A DNA stretch of 64,000 bases from Triatoma infestans (Eukaryota > Arthropoda > Insecta > Hemiptera > Reduviidae): the NCBI GenBank assembly GCA_011037195.1, contig JAAEAF010000205.1, positions 1-64,000 of the forward strand, given 5' to 3'. A program made the position numbers and the translations under genes. The notes beneath the pieces were generated by a model that saw only the letters and a program-made list of their open reading frames with translations, made no database searches and was not told the origin of the DNA. Shown here one piece after another: positions 20,817-31,606 of this stretch (positions within the stretch are counted from its first letter, which is position 1; each line of letters opens with the position of its first letter).

Positions 20817-21549
20817 CAGGGTGTCCCAAGGTATATGGATAACGACTTTTTCTCAGAAACTAAGATAGCTAGAAAAAAAAACTAAAAAATACGTGTCCCC
20901 GTAGTTATTTGTTAGAAATTCAAATTTTATTTGCAAATTTGTTTTGGTGCTTCGAGAAGCGAGATACAGGCACCAACTTCATTTTTTCAAATGGGGAGGT
21001 GTGGATTTTTATTTAAGAAATAGATTCCACAATTTTTTGTAAAAAAAATTTACTTGAACGGTTTTTTTCTTTGAGCGATATGTTACAAGTTATGAATGAA
21101 AACATGATTTCTATAAGAAATTTCAAACTGATATTATAAGGGTTTTTTGATTGAATAAGAAGAAAAGTACTATTTTATTATAAATTTTACACCTCATTAA
21201 TTACAGAGCTTGCTGGAACTGGCCCCCACCATTAGAGATGCCTACACATCCTTTTTCCTGCCAATTGTACCTTACGACCAAAGAAACACACCGCTCAAAG
21301 AAAAAAACCGTTCAAGTAAATTTTTTTTACAAAAAATAGAGGAATTTATTTCTTAAATAAAAACCACTTCTCCCCATCTGAAATAATGAAGTTGGTGCCT
21401 ATATCTTGCTTCTCAAAGCACCAAAACAAATTTGCAAATCAAATTTGGTTTTCCAACAAAAAACTACGGGGTCACGTATTTTTTAGTTTTTTTCTAGCTA
21501 TCATAGTTTCCGGGAAAAAGTCGTTATCCATATACCTTGGGACACCCTG
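20817..21549. mobile_element. 733-bp element with 265-bp terminal inverted repeats
   Basis: The ends both read CAGGGTGTCCCAAGG on their own strands and are flanked by TA (20815-20816, 21550-21551). The inverted arms extend about 265 bp (20817-21082 and 21284-21549) with scattered mismatches. The 200-bp centre has no coding frame. TA duplication points to the Tc1/mariner/pogo group and a non-autonomous, MITE-like element. Joining the flanks rebuilds DR1, which confirms the ends. Confidence 0.85.
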
Positions 21550-21765
21550 TATACACTTATATGCGATCGTGTCAAATTTCCGATATTGAGTTTCATAGTT
21601 TCGTTGTGAGGTTTTCTGGTACCGAAATAGTGATTTTTCGCAATTGCTCTATGTTTGGTGGTGAGTCGTGGAGTGTTTAGGTATGTTGGTCAGCATAATT
21701 TAAAAACGGAAAAATCACAGGAAGTTCAACTAAAAGGTTCTGAAAGGAAGTTCGATTTAAGTTTC
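21550..21765 (+). repeat. DR1 continuation after the TIR element
   Basis: TGCGATCGTGTCAAATTTCC, GATATTGAGTTTCATAG, TGATTTTTCGCAATTGC, a TGTTTGGTGGTG tract and AAAAACGGAAAAATCACAGG: the standard DR1 order, breaking off before the 91-bp tandem array. Confidence 0.7.
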
Positions 21766-21782
21766 TACTAAAACATTTATTT

Positions 21783-22080
21783 TAGATGAGTATATTGACT
21801 CGTAAAAGTAATATATAATTCTTCTCCTTCTGAGTCTCTTCTAAACTGCTTCCTAGATCGAGTATATTGACACTAGATGAGTATATTGACTCCTAAAAGC
21901 AATATACAGTTCTCCTCCTTCTCAATCTCTTCTAAACTGCTTCCTTGATCGAGTATATTGACACTAGATGAGTATATTGACTCCTAAAAGTAATATACAT
22001 TCTCCCTCCTCAGTCTTCTAAATAGCTTCCTAGATTGAGTATATTGATACTAGATGAGTATATTGACTTCTAGATGAATA
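21783..22080. repeat. Tandem array of about 91 bp, three to four units
   Basis: TAGATGAGTATATTGACT starts at 21783, 21874, 21965 and 22051 (spacings 91, 91, 86). Each unit also holds AGATCGAGTATATTGACAC or a close variant, so there is a shorter internal echo of AGTATATTGAC. The C/T-rich parts (CTCCTTCT...CTTCTAAACTGCTTCC) also repeat. No coding frame. Confidence 0.85.
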
Positions 22081-22282
22081 GTTGACTCTAGCGTAACTCC
22101 TTTGACTCTATCCTTTGTCATTTCTGATTTGCCTTCTTCTCAGGTACAGCTCTGACAGCATCATTTGTCTCTGTTTTCGATAGTCGGTCGGTATGCGGCC
22201 TCTCCGCTACTTCGGCCTTTTTCCAAATAAACACCTTTGGTTATAAAACACCATATTTTTACATACTCAGGTATTGCATAAT
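22081..22282. other. Flank between the array and the foldback element
   Basis: Nothing recognised beyond a last degenerate TAGATGAATAGTTGAC next to the array. Confidence 0.4.
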
Positions 22283-22294
22283 TGCTACAAAATT

Positions 22295-22553
22295 CAGAGG
22301 CATTTTCCGTGGTAGCCTGCTTCATTTTGTGGTCATCGGGCGTTCGCCCATCTCCAGGATGTGTTTTTCAGACAGTGTGACAACACAGACTCCAAACAAA
22401 ATTTGCTCTGTGCAAGTGTGTGTTGTCACACTGTCTGAAAAACTCATCCTGAAGATGGGCGAACGCCCGATACCGGTCGATGACCACAAAATGAAGCAGG
22501 CTACCATGGAAAATGTCTCTGATGCTTTCCAGCTCTGCGGAACCAACCACCAC
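22295..22553. mobile_element. Foldback element, 259 bp, with perfect 12-bp target duplication
   Basis: TGCTACAAAATT occurs at 22283-22294 and 22554-22565. The element is a shorter relative of 17885-18419: the same CATTTTCCGTGGTAGCCTGC start, inverted arms of about 95 bp, a hairpin with GGGCG-AA-CGCCC in each arm, and the same right-hand tail ending ACCAACCACCAC. The central 200 bp of the longer relative is absent. The right arm reads GATAC where the longer element has GAAAC. No coding capacity. Confidence 0.8.
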
Positions 22554-22565
22554 TGCTACAAAATT

Positions 22566-23395
22566 ACCAGCATTAAATCGAAAATAAAATATTTGAAGAC
22601 AATAACAGAAATATATGAGCCCTAAAAGTTTTGAAACACATCTACTCGATTCAGTTAAAAAAATATAGCACTCATGGCTGGTAGACTAATAATGTAATTA
22701 GGTCGCAATTAATGACCAATTAAAAAAAAAAAAAAATTACCACTCATAGCTGTAGATTGTATTATTAAAGCATCTGTCGCCGTCATAAATTGATCTATTA
22801 AATTTTTAAAAATGAAATTGAAAGCTCAAAACAGAATTATTAAAATTCCTATGAATAAAAGAAAACGAGGTAAATCGTGTAAGTGAGGACACGTGCACAG
22901 CACGTGGGAGTTCCACTGTATACACAATTCGACCAATTAAGAGGCCCACGCTAGTAGACTATACAACTTCCCCCCTACCCCCATGGGGACGTGTGCGTAC
23001 GTTTTTTATTCTTTTTTTATTTTCAGCGTAATTCCGTGGCTCTCTGTCCACAACAACATTACACACCAATCTTTCCTTGAATTCTTTCTTGTTGATAATC
23101 TTGTTGCTGACAAATTTAAACCTTTTTTGCTGATAAATTGTTTGTTATTTGTGCCAATTAACTTTGTTTTATGGACAGTCTCTGGCTTTAAGGAATGTCA
23201 TGGCCACTATAACTAAGTAATAATCCTCATATCCTCATAATGATCTGCCAGAGTTTTTTATAACATACGTTAGTATTAGATATGCGATTTCATAATAAGA
23301 ATGGGTAGCCTCTTAAATTTGGTGAACTTTATTAAAAAAGATTAAAGAAAATCATTGTAGACATTTTCGAGAAAATTACTAGAACTGGGAAAACA
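22566..23395. other. AT-rich DNA, nothing recognised
   Basis: No repeat family recognised. An open frame at 22983-23216 (77 codons) is hydrophobic and has no domain I know. Confidence 0.4.
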
Positions 23396-23425
23396 AAATT
23401 CGGTTGTGAAACACTCATACGATTA
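23396..23425 (-). repeat. DR1 end motif fragment
   Basis: GGTTGTGAAACACTCATACG is the reverse complement of the DR1 terminal motif (GTGAGTGTTTCACAC with changes). Only this end is visible. Confidence 0.45.
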
Positions 23426-23439
23426 GCTCATTTATCCTA

Positions 23440-24180
23440 ACATATAAATATAGAGGTGGTGGGGGGCATTCTTCCTATATACCCCTTTTTCCTCCAATTA
23501 CTGAGGGAGATCTTTAAGACCGTCCCTACTTTCCTGGGGTTTACCGGTCCCCTGTTGCAAGCAACTGGATCGTTTAACAAGAAGCACAGCTGGACTCGAA
23601 CTGTCACTACCATGGAAGGACTTTTAGTGCAATGCCCCCCCACACCCAGTTGACCCATTTAAGGGCAGGTTGATCCCACGCATAGTGGTCTCACTGCACT
23701 CCCAGAAGCTAGAGAAGGCACTCCCTAGCAGGCTCTGGTAAACTGCGCACACCCAGCAAATGCGCTTCCAGCTACGGTCTGGCATCGTGGTTTAATTTAT
23801 ATTGCGAGTCTCCTTCCGCTCAACTCATGACCTCGAACTTTGGAGTTATTGATTAAAACATGGCCGCTACGAATACTACCTCAATTGCAAGCAATTGGCT
23901 CGGAAACTGGCTTGCGCCCGTAGTTCAGTATTACTGGATCTACTGATTCCTGTCCATTGCCTCAAGTACAGGGGTTTCAGTACCCCAGGTAACTTACAGG
24001 CGACCCTGCAAGGGGAAAGGATCAGAATTGGATAAGGCGGGGTGAAGGATTCCTCAACCTGGGATTGCACCCCAAGGGTGGGCGATGGTGACGCCACATA
24101 CCCACGCATCAGTTACCAACCACCATCTCAAGCAGATACGGTAGCTGAAGAGCGCGACAGGAACATAGAACCGATACCAC
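23440..24180. other. GC-richer block, unrecognised
   Basis: About 740 bp with clearly higher GC than its surroundings. It contains GAGGTGGTGGGGGGCATT, CAGCTGGACTCGAACTG (B-box-like on the minus strand) and GGGTGGGCGATGGTGACGCC. There is no long open frame with a recognisable domain on either strand; the 77-codon minus-strand frame at 23876-24109 matches nothing I know. It could be an untranslated region of a retroelement or an old SINE cluster. Base composition suggests a different origin from the flanks. Confidence 0.4.
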
Positions 24181-24199
24181 TTATTTGAAATTTAACGCC

Positions 24200-24860
24200 A
24201 CAAATGCCGCAAAATTAGCTAAAATAATTTTTTTTTTTTGGGGGGGGAAAATTGTTTCAAATGAAGGGTTTATATCTGAGCAGTTAGCATTCCAAGTTTA
24301 AACTTAATCGTTGTAGTCAATTTCAAGATAATTTCAAAAACTTCAAAACGTGTTTGGTATAATTGCAATCCGGTTAACCGATTTTCTTCAAAATTGAAAT
24401 CTTAGAAATGTTATTTAATGTATTATTAATTTTATATAACTGACCATACAAACTTGAGCATAACGCTCCATTCTTTAAAGTCACATTTCCGGTTTAATGG
24501 ATTTTTGCTTCGCAACCTTCGTGTCAGTTGCGGTGATAGTATCTGTACGGAATGCGAAACATATAGAATACGTACTTATGTCTTCGGCTTGAGACCGCAT
24601 CAGTGGTGTGTTGTAAACCGACGTTTCGCTCATATTACGAAAGGGTAGTGTCGCCTCTAAAGTTGAAATAATATGTATTTCAAAACATGTATTTCCGGTA
24701 CAAAGTCAATATCGAAATTTTGACACGCAATGTTTTACTAGGAGTAAGAGAAAGGAATTCTGGTTAACCAATTTCAATTCCCTTAAGATACCTAAATGGA
24801 ATATTAAGTTTGAACTTGATTTTTCGTTTTAATGCTGATCAAACACACACAAACACATAC
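24200..24860 (-). repeat. DR1, minus strand, with a partial second copy
   Basis: On the minus strand: CTAGTAAAACATTGCG, ATTTCGATATTGACTTTG, CCGGAAATACATG, and further on GGTTAACCGGATTGC and a G-run position (plus-strand G-run at 24239-24247). A second start is visible at 24765-24860 on the same strand, ending in the CA-rich tract that matches the DR1 TG tract. An unrelated insert may separate the halves at about 24400-24660. Confidence 0.65.
24593..24632 (-). other. Possible hammerhead-like motif pair
   Basis: On the minus strand GAGCGAAACGTCGGTT (24632-24617) is followed by CTGATGCGGTC (24603-24593) and then GCCGAAGAC. The GAAACGTC and CTGATG elements recall the hammerhead core in permuted order and the terminal repeats of Penelope-like elements. 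Core bases are not all conserved, so this is a weak call. Confidence 0.25.
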
Positions 24861-24862
24861 AG

Positions 24863-25400
24863 GCATACACACACTTGATATTTACGTACATACTTTCGTT
24901 CGTACAGTTTATTATAAAAAAAAATTGGCAATACACTTGAAAACTATAATATGTGCTCAGGAGACAGTCTTTCGTTCAGTGTGATACTATTTACTTAGTC
25001 ACCCGAATAGAATTTAGATCAGAACATTTTAGTTTGTAGCTTTGAAAACATTCAAGCTTTAATAATTCTAGCTTTATATTATACAGATTAAAATACTCAT
25101 GGACAGAAACCATACAACTCGTACGTAGCACTCTTATATCGCATTAAATTTCTAATAATTATTAATTTATTTTTTTTTCTCCATCAACAATAAAAAAGGA
25201 AATTATTATATTAATAATTATTTCAAAATAAATACAATTATTTGAGATCAGAAATTCCGATTTTATGAAAATTAATTTAATCAAATGGTTTAAAAGAAAT
25301 TCACCCAAATAGCTGAAAAGTTTTAGAGTGATAAATTCAAACAATTAATGATTAATGGCTATTATTAGAGTGTCTTTGGCGATGCGTAGAGCCTCATATC
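24863..25400. other. AT-rich DNA, nothing recognised
   Basis: No gene or repeat was recognised. Confidence 0.4.
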
Positions 25401-25403
25401 TTA

Positions 25404-25609
25404 AGCGGCCTCTACACGGTCAATAATATTGTCAATATCAGTATTGACAATATAACCATCAAAACTCGTGCTAACCAATCACAATACTTCATTACCTTAC
25501 ACGATCAATATTATTGAAGTAACGAAGTTTGTGATTGGTTAGCACGAGTATTGATGGTTATATTGTCAATACTGATATTGACAATATTATTGACCGTGTA
25601 GAGGCCGCT
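25404..25609. mobile_element. 206-bp palindromic MITE with TTA duplication
   Basis: The ends are AGCGGCCTCTACACGG on both strands, with inverted arms of about 78-86 bp that are nearly identical. TTA flanks both sides (25401-25403, 25610-25612). A 3-bp TTA duplication with long TIRs and no coding capacity fits a PIF/Harbinger-type MITE. The arms also hold an inner palindrome around GTCAATATCAGTATTGAC. High arm identity suggests a young or gene-converted copy. Confidence 0.85.
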
Positions 25610-25612
25610 TTA

Positions 25613-27338
25613 GGGTTCGACTGATTTTTATCTTGCAAAACAATACCGCATTCTTCAACAAGATCAATTGTGAGATGTTTTGCGTCTATTGTAGGCGGCG
25701 AATGATGTCCAATAGTAATAATAATATGGTTCGTGTGGGAAGAACGTGCCAATGGAATTGTGTGATGCTTCGAGTTTCATGCGGTCGAGCCAAACAAAAA
25801 AAAAAAAATCTCCAATAAATAGAACAAATAGGATCTCAGCTTCAGAAAAACGTCTTTAGTGTCCCTATGTGTGGTCAAGCTTCATTTTGTAGGCAGGCAA
25901 TCAGTTCAGTAGGAGCATAACTTTGATTCCACTTCACTTCATAATCGATTGCCTTTGGAAAAGGAGTAGAACTTACATATGGCACATCAAAAAAAAACAT
26001 GCGCTCTCCACGTCTAGTCTTCCCCGAGCATCTAATTGATATAACAGAACCGGGACGATTCATCTATGTAGACAATTTCCTATTGATCAAGTATGGTCAA
26101 AACGAGATGCTGGTTTGCAATAAATCATCTTTTTGCTCCATGCCTCTCCAGTAGCAGAAGACCTAATGCGGTGCATCTAGAGGGTGGATCACACTTGCGC
26201 ACGAACAAAAAAAATTCTATTGAAATAAGAAAGTTAATTCCGGAATCTCCAATTCGCACTCACAAAAAATTTTAATGACATATTTGAAAAATTCAGTCAA
26301 AATGTAGGGGGTATACAAGTCTATATATTATATATTTTTGTTAATTTTATTTTATTAAGAATTATTTCATTTTCAATTTGTTTTGTTTTTTTCTACTGAT
26401 TCCCTCGGAGGTTCATGTTTATTATTAATTTATAATATATAATTTAATGCATTAACATTTGATAAATAACGGTATTTATTAATAAATAAACTAGGAAGAT
26501 ATGATTAAAGGAGAGTTAAATTTACAATTAAATATGAGAATATTATATAAAGACGGAATTATATATTAAAATTAATTGATGGAACATGCAAAATAGCCAA
26601 CTGTTATGTTACTATTATTCATTCAGTTAACCTTTTGATGGCATTTTCTTCTTTAATTCCTCTTTTTAAATTTACCGTTCTACGCCATTGCATATAATCT
26701 ATTATATAAGGTTTAGTTGTTATTTTAACCGTCACTGAGTTAGTGCAATAATCTGAAAATAAATCTAAATATTAAATAACCTCATTATTATTATAAATTA
26801 ACTAAATTATTATTTACTTTTTACGAAAATTCTAGGGGATGTCTTAGAAACTTTTCTTTTAAATCCTATCAACAATTTTGCTGTCTATAAATAAAATAAT
26901 CAGATTTATAATGTATGGCTGATCAATGAAAACCATTTTTTTTCCGTATAAACATTGTATCATTTTATGTGTGTACAGTTTTCTTATTAATAAAATATAT
27001 GATCCTGTATTCTGGCCAATATAGAACATAAATGAAAATTATGTCAATCCTCGTCATAATTGCGATTACAGATTATAAACATAAACTGCGTTCATAATCT
27101 TTTAATAAATGGATTATAGTACAGTTTTTAGTACACCATTACTTATCTTAATAACCCCTATCTCATGTTCTCAAAGTGACATGTTATTTTTCAAGTAGTT
27201 AACTATTCCCTAAATCAAAATTAAGTTCTCTGTAATTGACAGTAAATGGTAATCAGATCCATAATTAATTTTTTTTTATGTAATTCACTGCTGTTTATTG
27301 GATTTAGTTTTTTTTCTTTTTTTCAAAAAAACAAGAAA
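25613..27338. other. AT-rich DNA, nothing recognised
   Basis: Between 25640 and 26240 the sequence is less AT-rich and might be old coding remnant of a transposon, but no domain was identified on either strand. The rest is AT-rich. Confidence 0.4.
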
Positions 27339-27340
27339 TA

Positions 27341-27927
27341 GGGTAAAGCTAGGAAAGATGACGCGGTAGGTGAGAAGACGCAGGCTTTACTTCTCTTGTT
27401 TGCCACCACATGGCGTCATGGAAGTTAGTCGGGGACTAGAAAGATCAGAAGCGAACATATTGCAAATTTCTTCAGTTATTTTGTGTGTTCTTCTGTGTCC
27501 TAGGAACATTTATACGCATCAGCGTGTGTTTTCATAACGTGAATTTTCATAGGGCTTAGTAATTTTTTTTATATACTATATTAATTGCAATTGAAGTGAA
27601 AGATTTCCAGCTGTCGTTAAAGTTGGACTCGTAGTCTTAATGTTTACCAAGTTACATGTCGATCAGTCATTTACCTTCACAGAGGAGAGGTCTTCCTACT
27701 ATAGTGCGTCATCTATCCTACCATAGTAGATGAGACGGCCAAATTTAGTGTATTTGTATTTTGTTTTTGGAATAAATGAGAATGTCTTTATTTTAAAAAA
27801 TAACATTTTTTTTTGCAGATAATAGTAGTTGACATATGTTTTATAAGAATTACCTCTTTAATATATCTCCTTTATTTTGATGCAGGACATGACTTTGAAA
27901 TATGCGTCATCTCTCCTAGCTTTACCG
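27341..27927. mobile_element. 587-bp TIR element with TA duplication
   Basis: The left end GGGTAAAGCTAGG, then AAAGATGACGC, pairs with the right end CGGTAAAGCTAGG, then AGAGATGACGC, on the other strand, giving TIRs of about 24 bp. TA flanks both ends (27339-27340, 27928-27929). Related GATGACGC-like and GCGTCATCT motifs recur inside near 27356, 27411 and 27705, possible transposase binding sites. No coding frame. The TA duplication suggests the Tc1/mariner/pogo group, as a non-autonomous copy. Confidence 0.8.
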
Positions 27928-27929
27928 TA

Positions 27930-29190
27930 TACCGATGATACATGACAATAATATAATAAACTAATTTTTAAATACCATTTTTATGAATATTTTTTTGACA
28001 TTCACCGTTTCATCATCACCATCATGTGGTATGGATTATCACTTTATTTTAGTATCTTTTTCCTTCTTTTTTTATTTATTTTTCTTTTAGCTATAATTTA
28101 AAGTTTCACGACTGATTTTTGTTACTTGTTATTTTTTTTTTTTTTGGAAATGGATGCAGTTTAAACAGTGGGTGGTATCACAGTTACACCGTCCCTTACT
28201 GGATAGTTTGATTGAGTTCTGTCATCATAAGGATCATTTATTATTATCCGTTTATTATTTTATTAGCTCAGATTAGAGATAAAGGAATGAAAATTAAAAA
28301 TAAACACGATCAGTTATACGTTTTACATTTTTCATTTACATTATATTGTATAGGTAATTAATAAAACTGAAGTAAGTAATAAAATTAATTGAAACTGACT
28401 AAAGAAATCTTAATAATATTTCAATTATATATACAGTAATAGAAAATTACTGTTTTTTTTAGGGTGTAAAATTTATCGTATTTTAATTTGTTTTTCCCCA
28501 TTAACCTATTTATCAGCCCATTTAATTCGTTTAACAATTAACCTATTAATTAGTAATTTTAAATATCAATCTTAATACCCGCATAGTATAATTTTACTTT
28601 TTAAAATGTGGAACTAAGGGAAATATTTGTAATTTGTATTAACGATTTAACTTACAGAAAATGTAGGCAACCATAATATTTGCTGTGGTTTAATTAAGAA
28701 ACAAATAATTCTAGCGTGTTAATAATAAGGGCATTCCACACAATCTGAAAATGTTCTTTCGCTTCCATGTTTGTCTTAAATGCTATTTTTGTTTCGTGTA
28801 TATTTTAGGCCTCACCAGCTATGTATTATTAAAGAATGAAAACTTATAACACAAATTATTCTGAATTTCATTAATAGTTTGCAAAGTTGTATTTGTGTCA
28901 CAATGATTATTTTTTAATTTACATTTTTAAATAAATTTTCCTAATTGAATTTTATATAAATATTAGTGGGTTTGTAGAATTTATATTATCTATACATAAT
29001 GTTACCAACCAAATGCGATTTCACCATATATTAATTTTTCCAAATATATTACGATTTCAACTGGTTTAGTCTAGCCCAATCTAGATGTGTGTGAGATATT
29101 AAGAATGCATCAGCTTCCAGGATAACCTGATCTAATCTTGTTCAGACTGATTGAGACTAGTTGTTTTACAATATATTTGGTGTATTTCTT
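27930..29190. other. AT-rich DNA, nothing recognised
   Basis: Very AT-rich, with T-runs (28128-28145). No feature recognised. Confidence 0.4.
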
Positions 29191-29201
29191 AGTTTGTTTA
29201 A

Positions 29202-30316
29202 CTTCTACCATTTATCGTGAGATGCTTTTAAGGATTCCCATTACAGGTTTCCCTTGTGATAGGAATTTGAAGACTTTTGTCTTTGGTCATTCCTACAGGG
29301 TTAGGTTGCCTTCTAGGGAAGATTGGTTAACCCTGGGTCCGTCTGGTGTGATTCCGGAGAACTATCTCCGATGCTACACGGACGGTTCCAGGATGGATGG
29401 TAGGTCTGGAGGGCTGCCGTCTATTTTGAGACGGGAGATCATTTGGTAGCGCCTCTTGGTGAGTGGGCCACCGTTTTCCAGGCTGAGGTTTATGCAATTC
29501 TTTGCTGTATTTTGGATGAGAGGGTGCGTAACACTAATTTAAAAGTTGTTTGTATCTGCTCGGACAGCCAGGCTGCGTTGAAGGCGCTTAACTCATGTGT
29601 CTTCACTTCCAGATTGGTGTTGGAATGTTCTAAAAGACTGGAAGATCTTTCTTCATTAATGGATGTGCTTCTGGTCTGGGTTCCAGGTCATATGGGAATT
29701 TTTGTAATGAGGAGGTGGATAGGTTTGCCAAATTAGGTGCCTCTCTCCCTTTCATTGGTCCAGAGCCTGCTGTTGGTGTGTCTTCTGGCACATGTTTGTC
29801 GGGCTTTCAGACGTGGATGACCTCACAGCACTCATCCTTATGGATGAGTGCAGTGGGTAGTCGGCAGTCTAAAATGCGCATTTGGGGGCCCGGACGGAGC
29901 TTTGAGTAGCGGGATCCGATGTCTTTCACGACCTCCCTCAGACATCTGGTTGGATTCCTCACTGGGCATTGTGGTTTAAGGAGACATCTCTATATAATGG
30001 GACTCGTGCCTGATCCCTTTTGTAGAGTTTGTGAGACTGAGGAGGAAACACCCATGCATCTGATGACGAATTGTTTGGGTTGTGAGGAGATTAGGTTTAG
30101 GATCTTCGGCCGGAGTAGAGGATCTTAAGCTGTGTCCTTTTAAGGTTTTGGTCCGATTTGTTCGGTCTGTGGTGAAACTTAGATGGTTAAAACCTGGGCC
30201 TGGATTTTCATTCTAGTCCCAGTGGTTGTTATTCTTTAGGGGTAGCTATATGGGCCCTGGGAGGCTTTGGATAGCATAGGGTTTGCCCTCCCCTTCTGCG
30301 AATAATAATAATAAAT
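29202..30316 (+). mobile_element. I-clade-like non-LTR retrotransposon, 5'-truncated, copy A
   Basis: The insertion is bracketed by AGTTTGTTTAA at 29191-29201 and 30317-30327, a perfect 11-bp target duplication. The 3' end is an AAT repeat (30300-30316), as in I-type elements that end in a trinucleotide tail rather than poly-A. It contains the RNase H and C-terminal zinc motif of ORF2 and a short 3' UTR. Copies B, C and D in the window are the same family. Confidence 0.9.
29260..30128 (+). pseudogene. RNase H and C-terminal zinc region of I-like ORF2, frameshifted
   Basis: The coding remnant is spread over several frames. RNase H motifs appear in order: the first Asp in CYTDGSRMDGRSG, the Glu in FQAEVYAILCC, the second Asp in CICSDSQAALKAL, then WVPGHMGIF and, after a one-base loss near 29706, EEVDRFAKLGASLPF with the last Asp intact. 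Further down are LTGHCGLRRHLYIMGLVPDP and the zinc-binding cluster CRVCETEEETPMHLMTNC (C-x2-C-x8-H-x4-C). RNase H removes RNA from the RNA-DNA hybrid during reverse transcription. The endonuclease and RT domains are missing. Frameshifts near 29445, 29706 and 29910 make it inactive. Confidence 0.85.
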
Positions 30317-30327
30317 AGTTTGTTTAA

Positions 30328-30875
30328 TAATTATTATATTATAATATTTTTATAAAAGTCAAGATTTATTAAAATAAAAATCCAAAAAATCTATGAAAGC
30401 ATAAAAAAAAGAATGATAAATATCAACAGTTTTTTTTGTGCAATTGCATCTAACAAAACATTGTTCCATCCTAACCGCACATAATCACACATATTATCAT
30501 AATATGTGTGATATGATCAGTTCCATGAACTGCTATGAACGATGGATGTCATCGTATAAATATTGTTTTCTAGCCATAATATTGAAGTTAGTTAACGCAT
30601 ATATCACACTAAGCTAATTAAAAATTGATATCGATGATTTTTTTGAGAGATAACAGTTTTCTTCTTATTTTTACACATTTAGGAAAAAAAGCAGAAATTT
30701 TTCTTTCAGAAGAACAACAAATTTATTTTAGAAAAATGTAACAAGTTTTGTAACTCATCTTCAGTTTTTGCAATATTCTGCCACATTTATATCCTTTTTT
30801 TTTTTTACATCTAAATTAAATACAAAATATTTCGTACAAAAATGTCAAATCACAGATATCAATTCTATAATTTTG
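30328..30875. other. AT-rich DNA, nothing recognised
   Basis: Contains a local palindrome around ACACATATTATCATAATATGTGT at about 30488. No gene seen. Confidence 0.4.
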
Positions 30876-31606
30876 ATACGAGCCTGTGGGGGAAGCTCAA
30901 TGCCAACTTCGATGGTGAAGTATTCTCCTGGCCCTAAAAAGACTTAAACAAGAACGGCCTGGGTAACCGATACTTTTTTGTTGATTTCCAAGGGGCAATT
31001 CAGGCATTTACAAGGCAGGTCCCTAGTGAGTCCCATGATATTCTGGAGGGACGTCTTCTTGCGGATAGTCTCATTTCTTCGGGATGGGAAATTTTCATGC
31101 CCTGGTTATTTCGGTATAACGGGAAATAAGAAAGCAGACCAGCTTGCCAAATTTGGATCGCAGAAGGAACAACCAGTGACTCCAATAAAGTTCAACGTGG
31201 CGAAGAGGCTCATGAAAGAAATGCTCAGACAGGAGGTGGTTACAAGACTCCAGGAACAGGCCAGAGGAAAACAGTGAAGTAAATCGGTTACCCCACAATC
31301 TGCCCAGAAGCGAAGCGGTTGCGTGCTTTAGACTGCCAATAGAGCACGACCATCTCTGGGCCCATTTACACCGTATTGGTGTGCTTGATAGACACCGGAT
31401 TGTTGCCTATGTGGAAATGGGGTCCCTATGATAGGTGGCCATTTGTTTGATTGTGAGGCCCTACAAGATGTGCGACAGCTGCCGGATAGGCAGGCCAGTT
31501 CTTATTATTTTAATTCAAAGATTTATTGGATTGCTAACAAGTCGAATTGCTGAACACCAAGTGACTAGCATTAGTAAACAAAAATAACAATAATAATAAT
31601 AATAAT
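30876..31606 (+). mobile_element. Second RNase H-bearing non-LTR fragment, decayed
   Basis: Frames on the plus strand read FFVDFQGAIQAF (about 30976; RNase H Asp region), then after a frameshift GITGNKKADQLAKFGSQKEQ (about 31116; the HxGIxGNxxAD block, with the His replaced in PGYFGI). Further on HDHLWAHLHRIGVLD, and in another frame CCLCGNGVPMIGGHLFDC, a C-terminal zinc cluster. The region ends in an ATT-type repeat at about 31584-31606. It is a different family from the I-like copies A-D, judged by sequence. Several frameshifts and stops show long decay. Confidence 0.7.
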
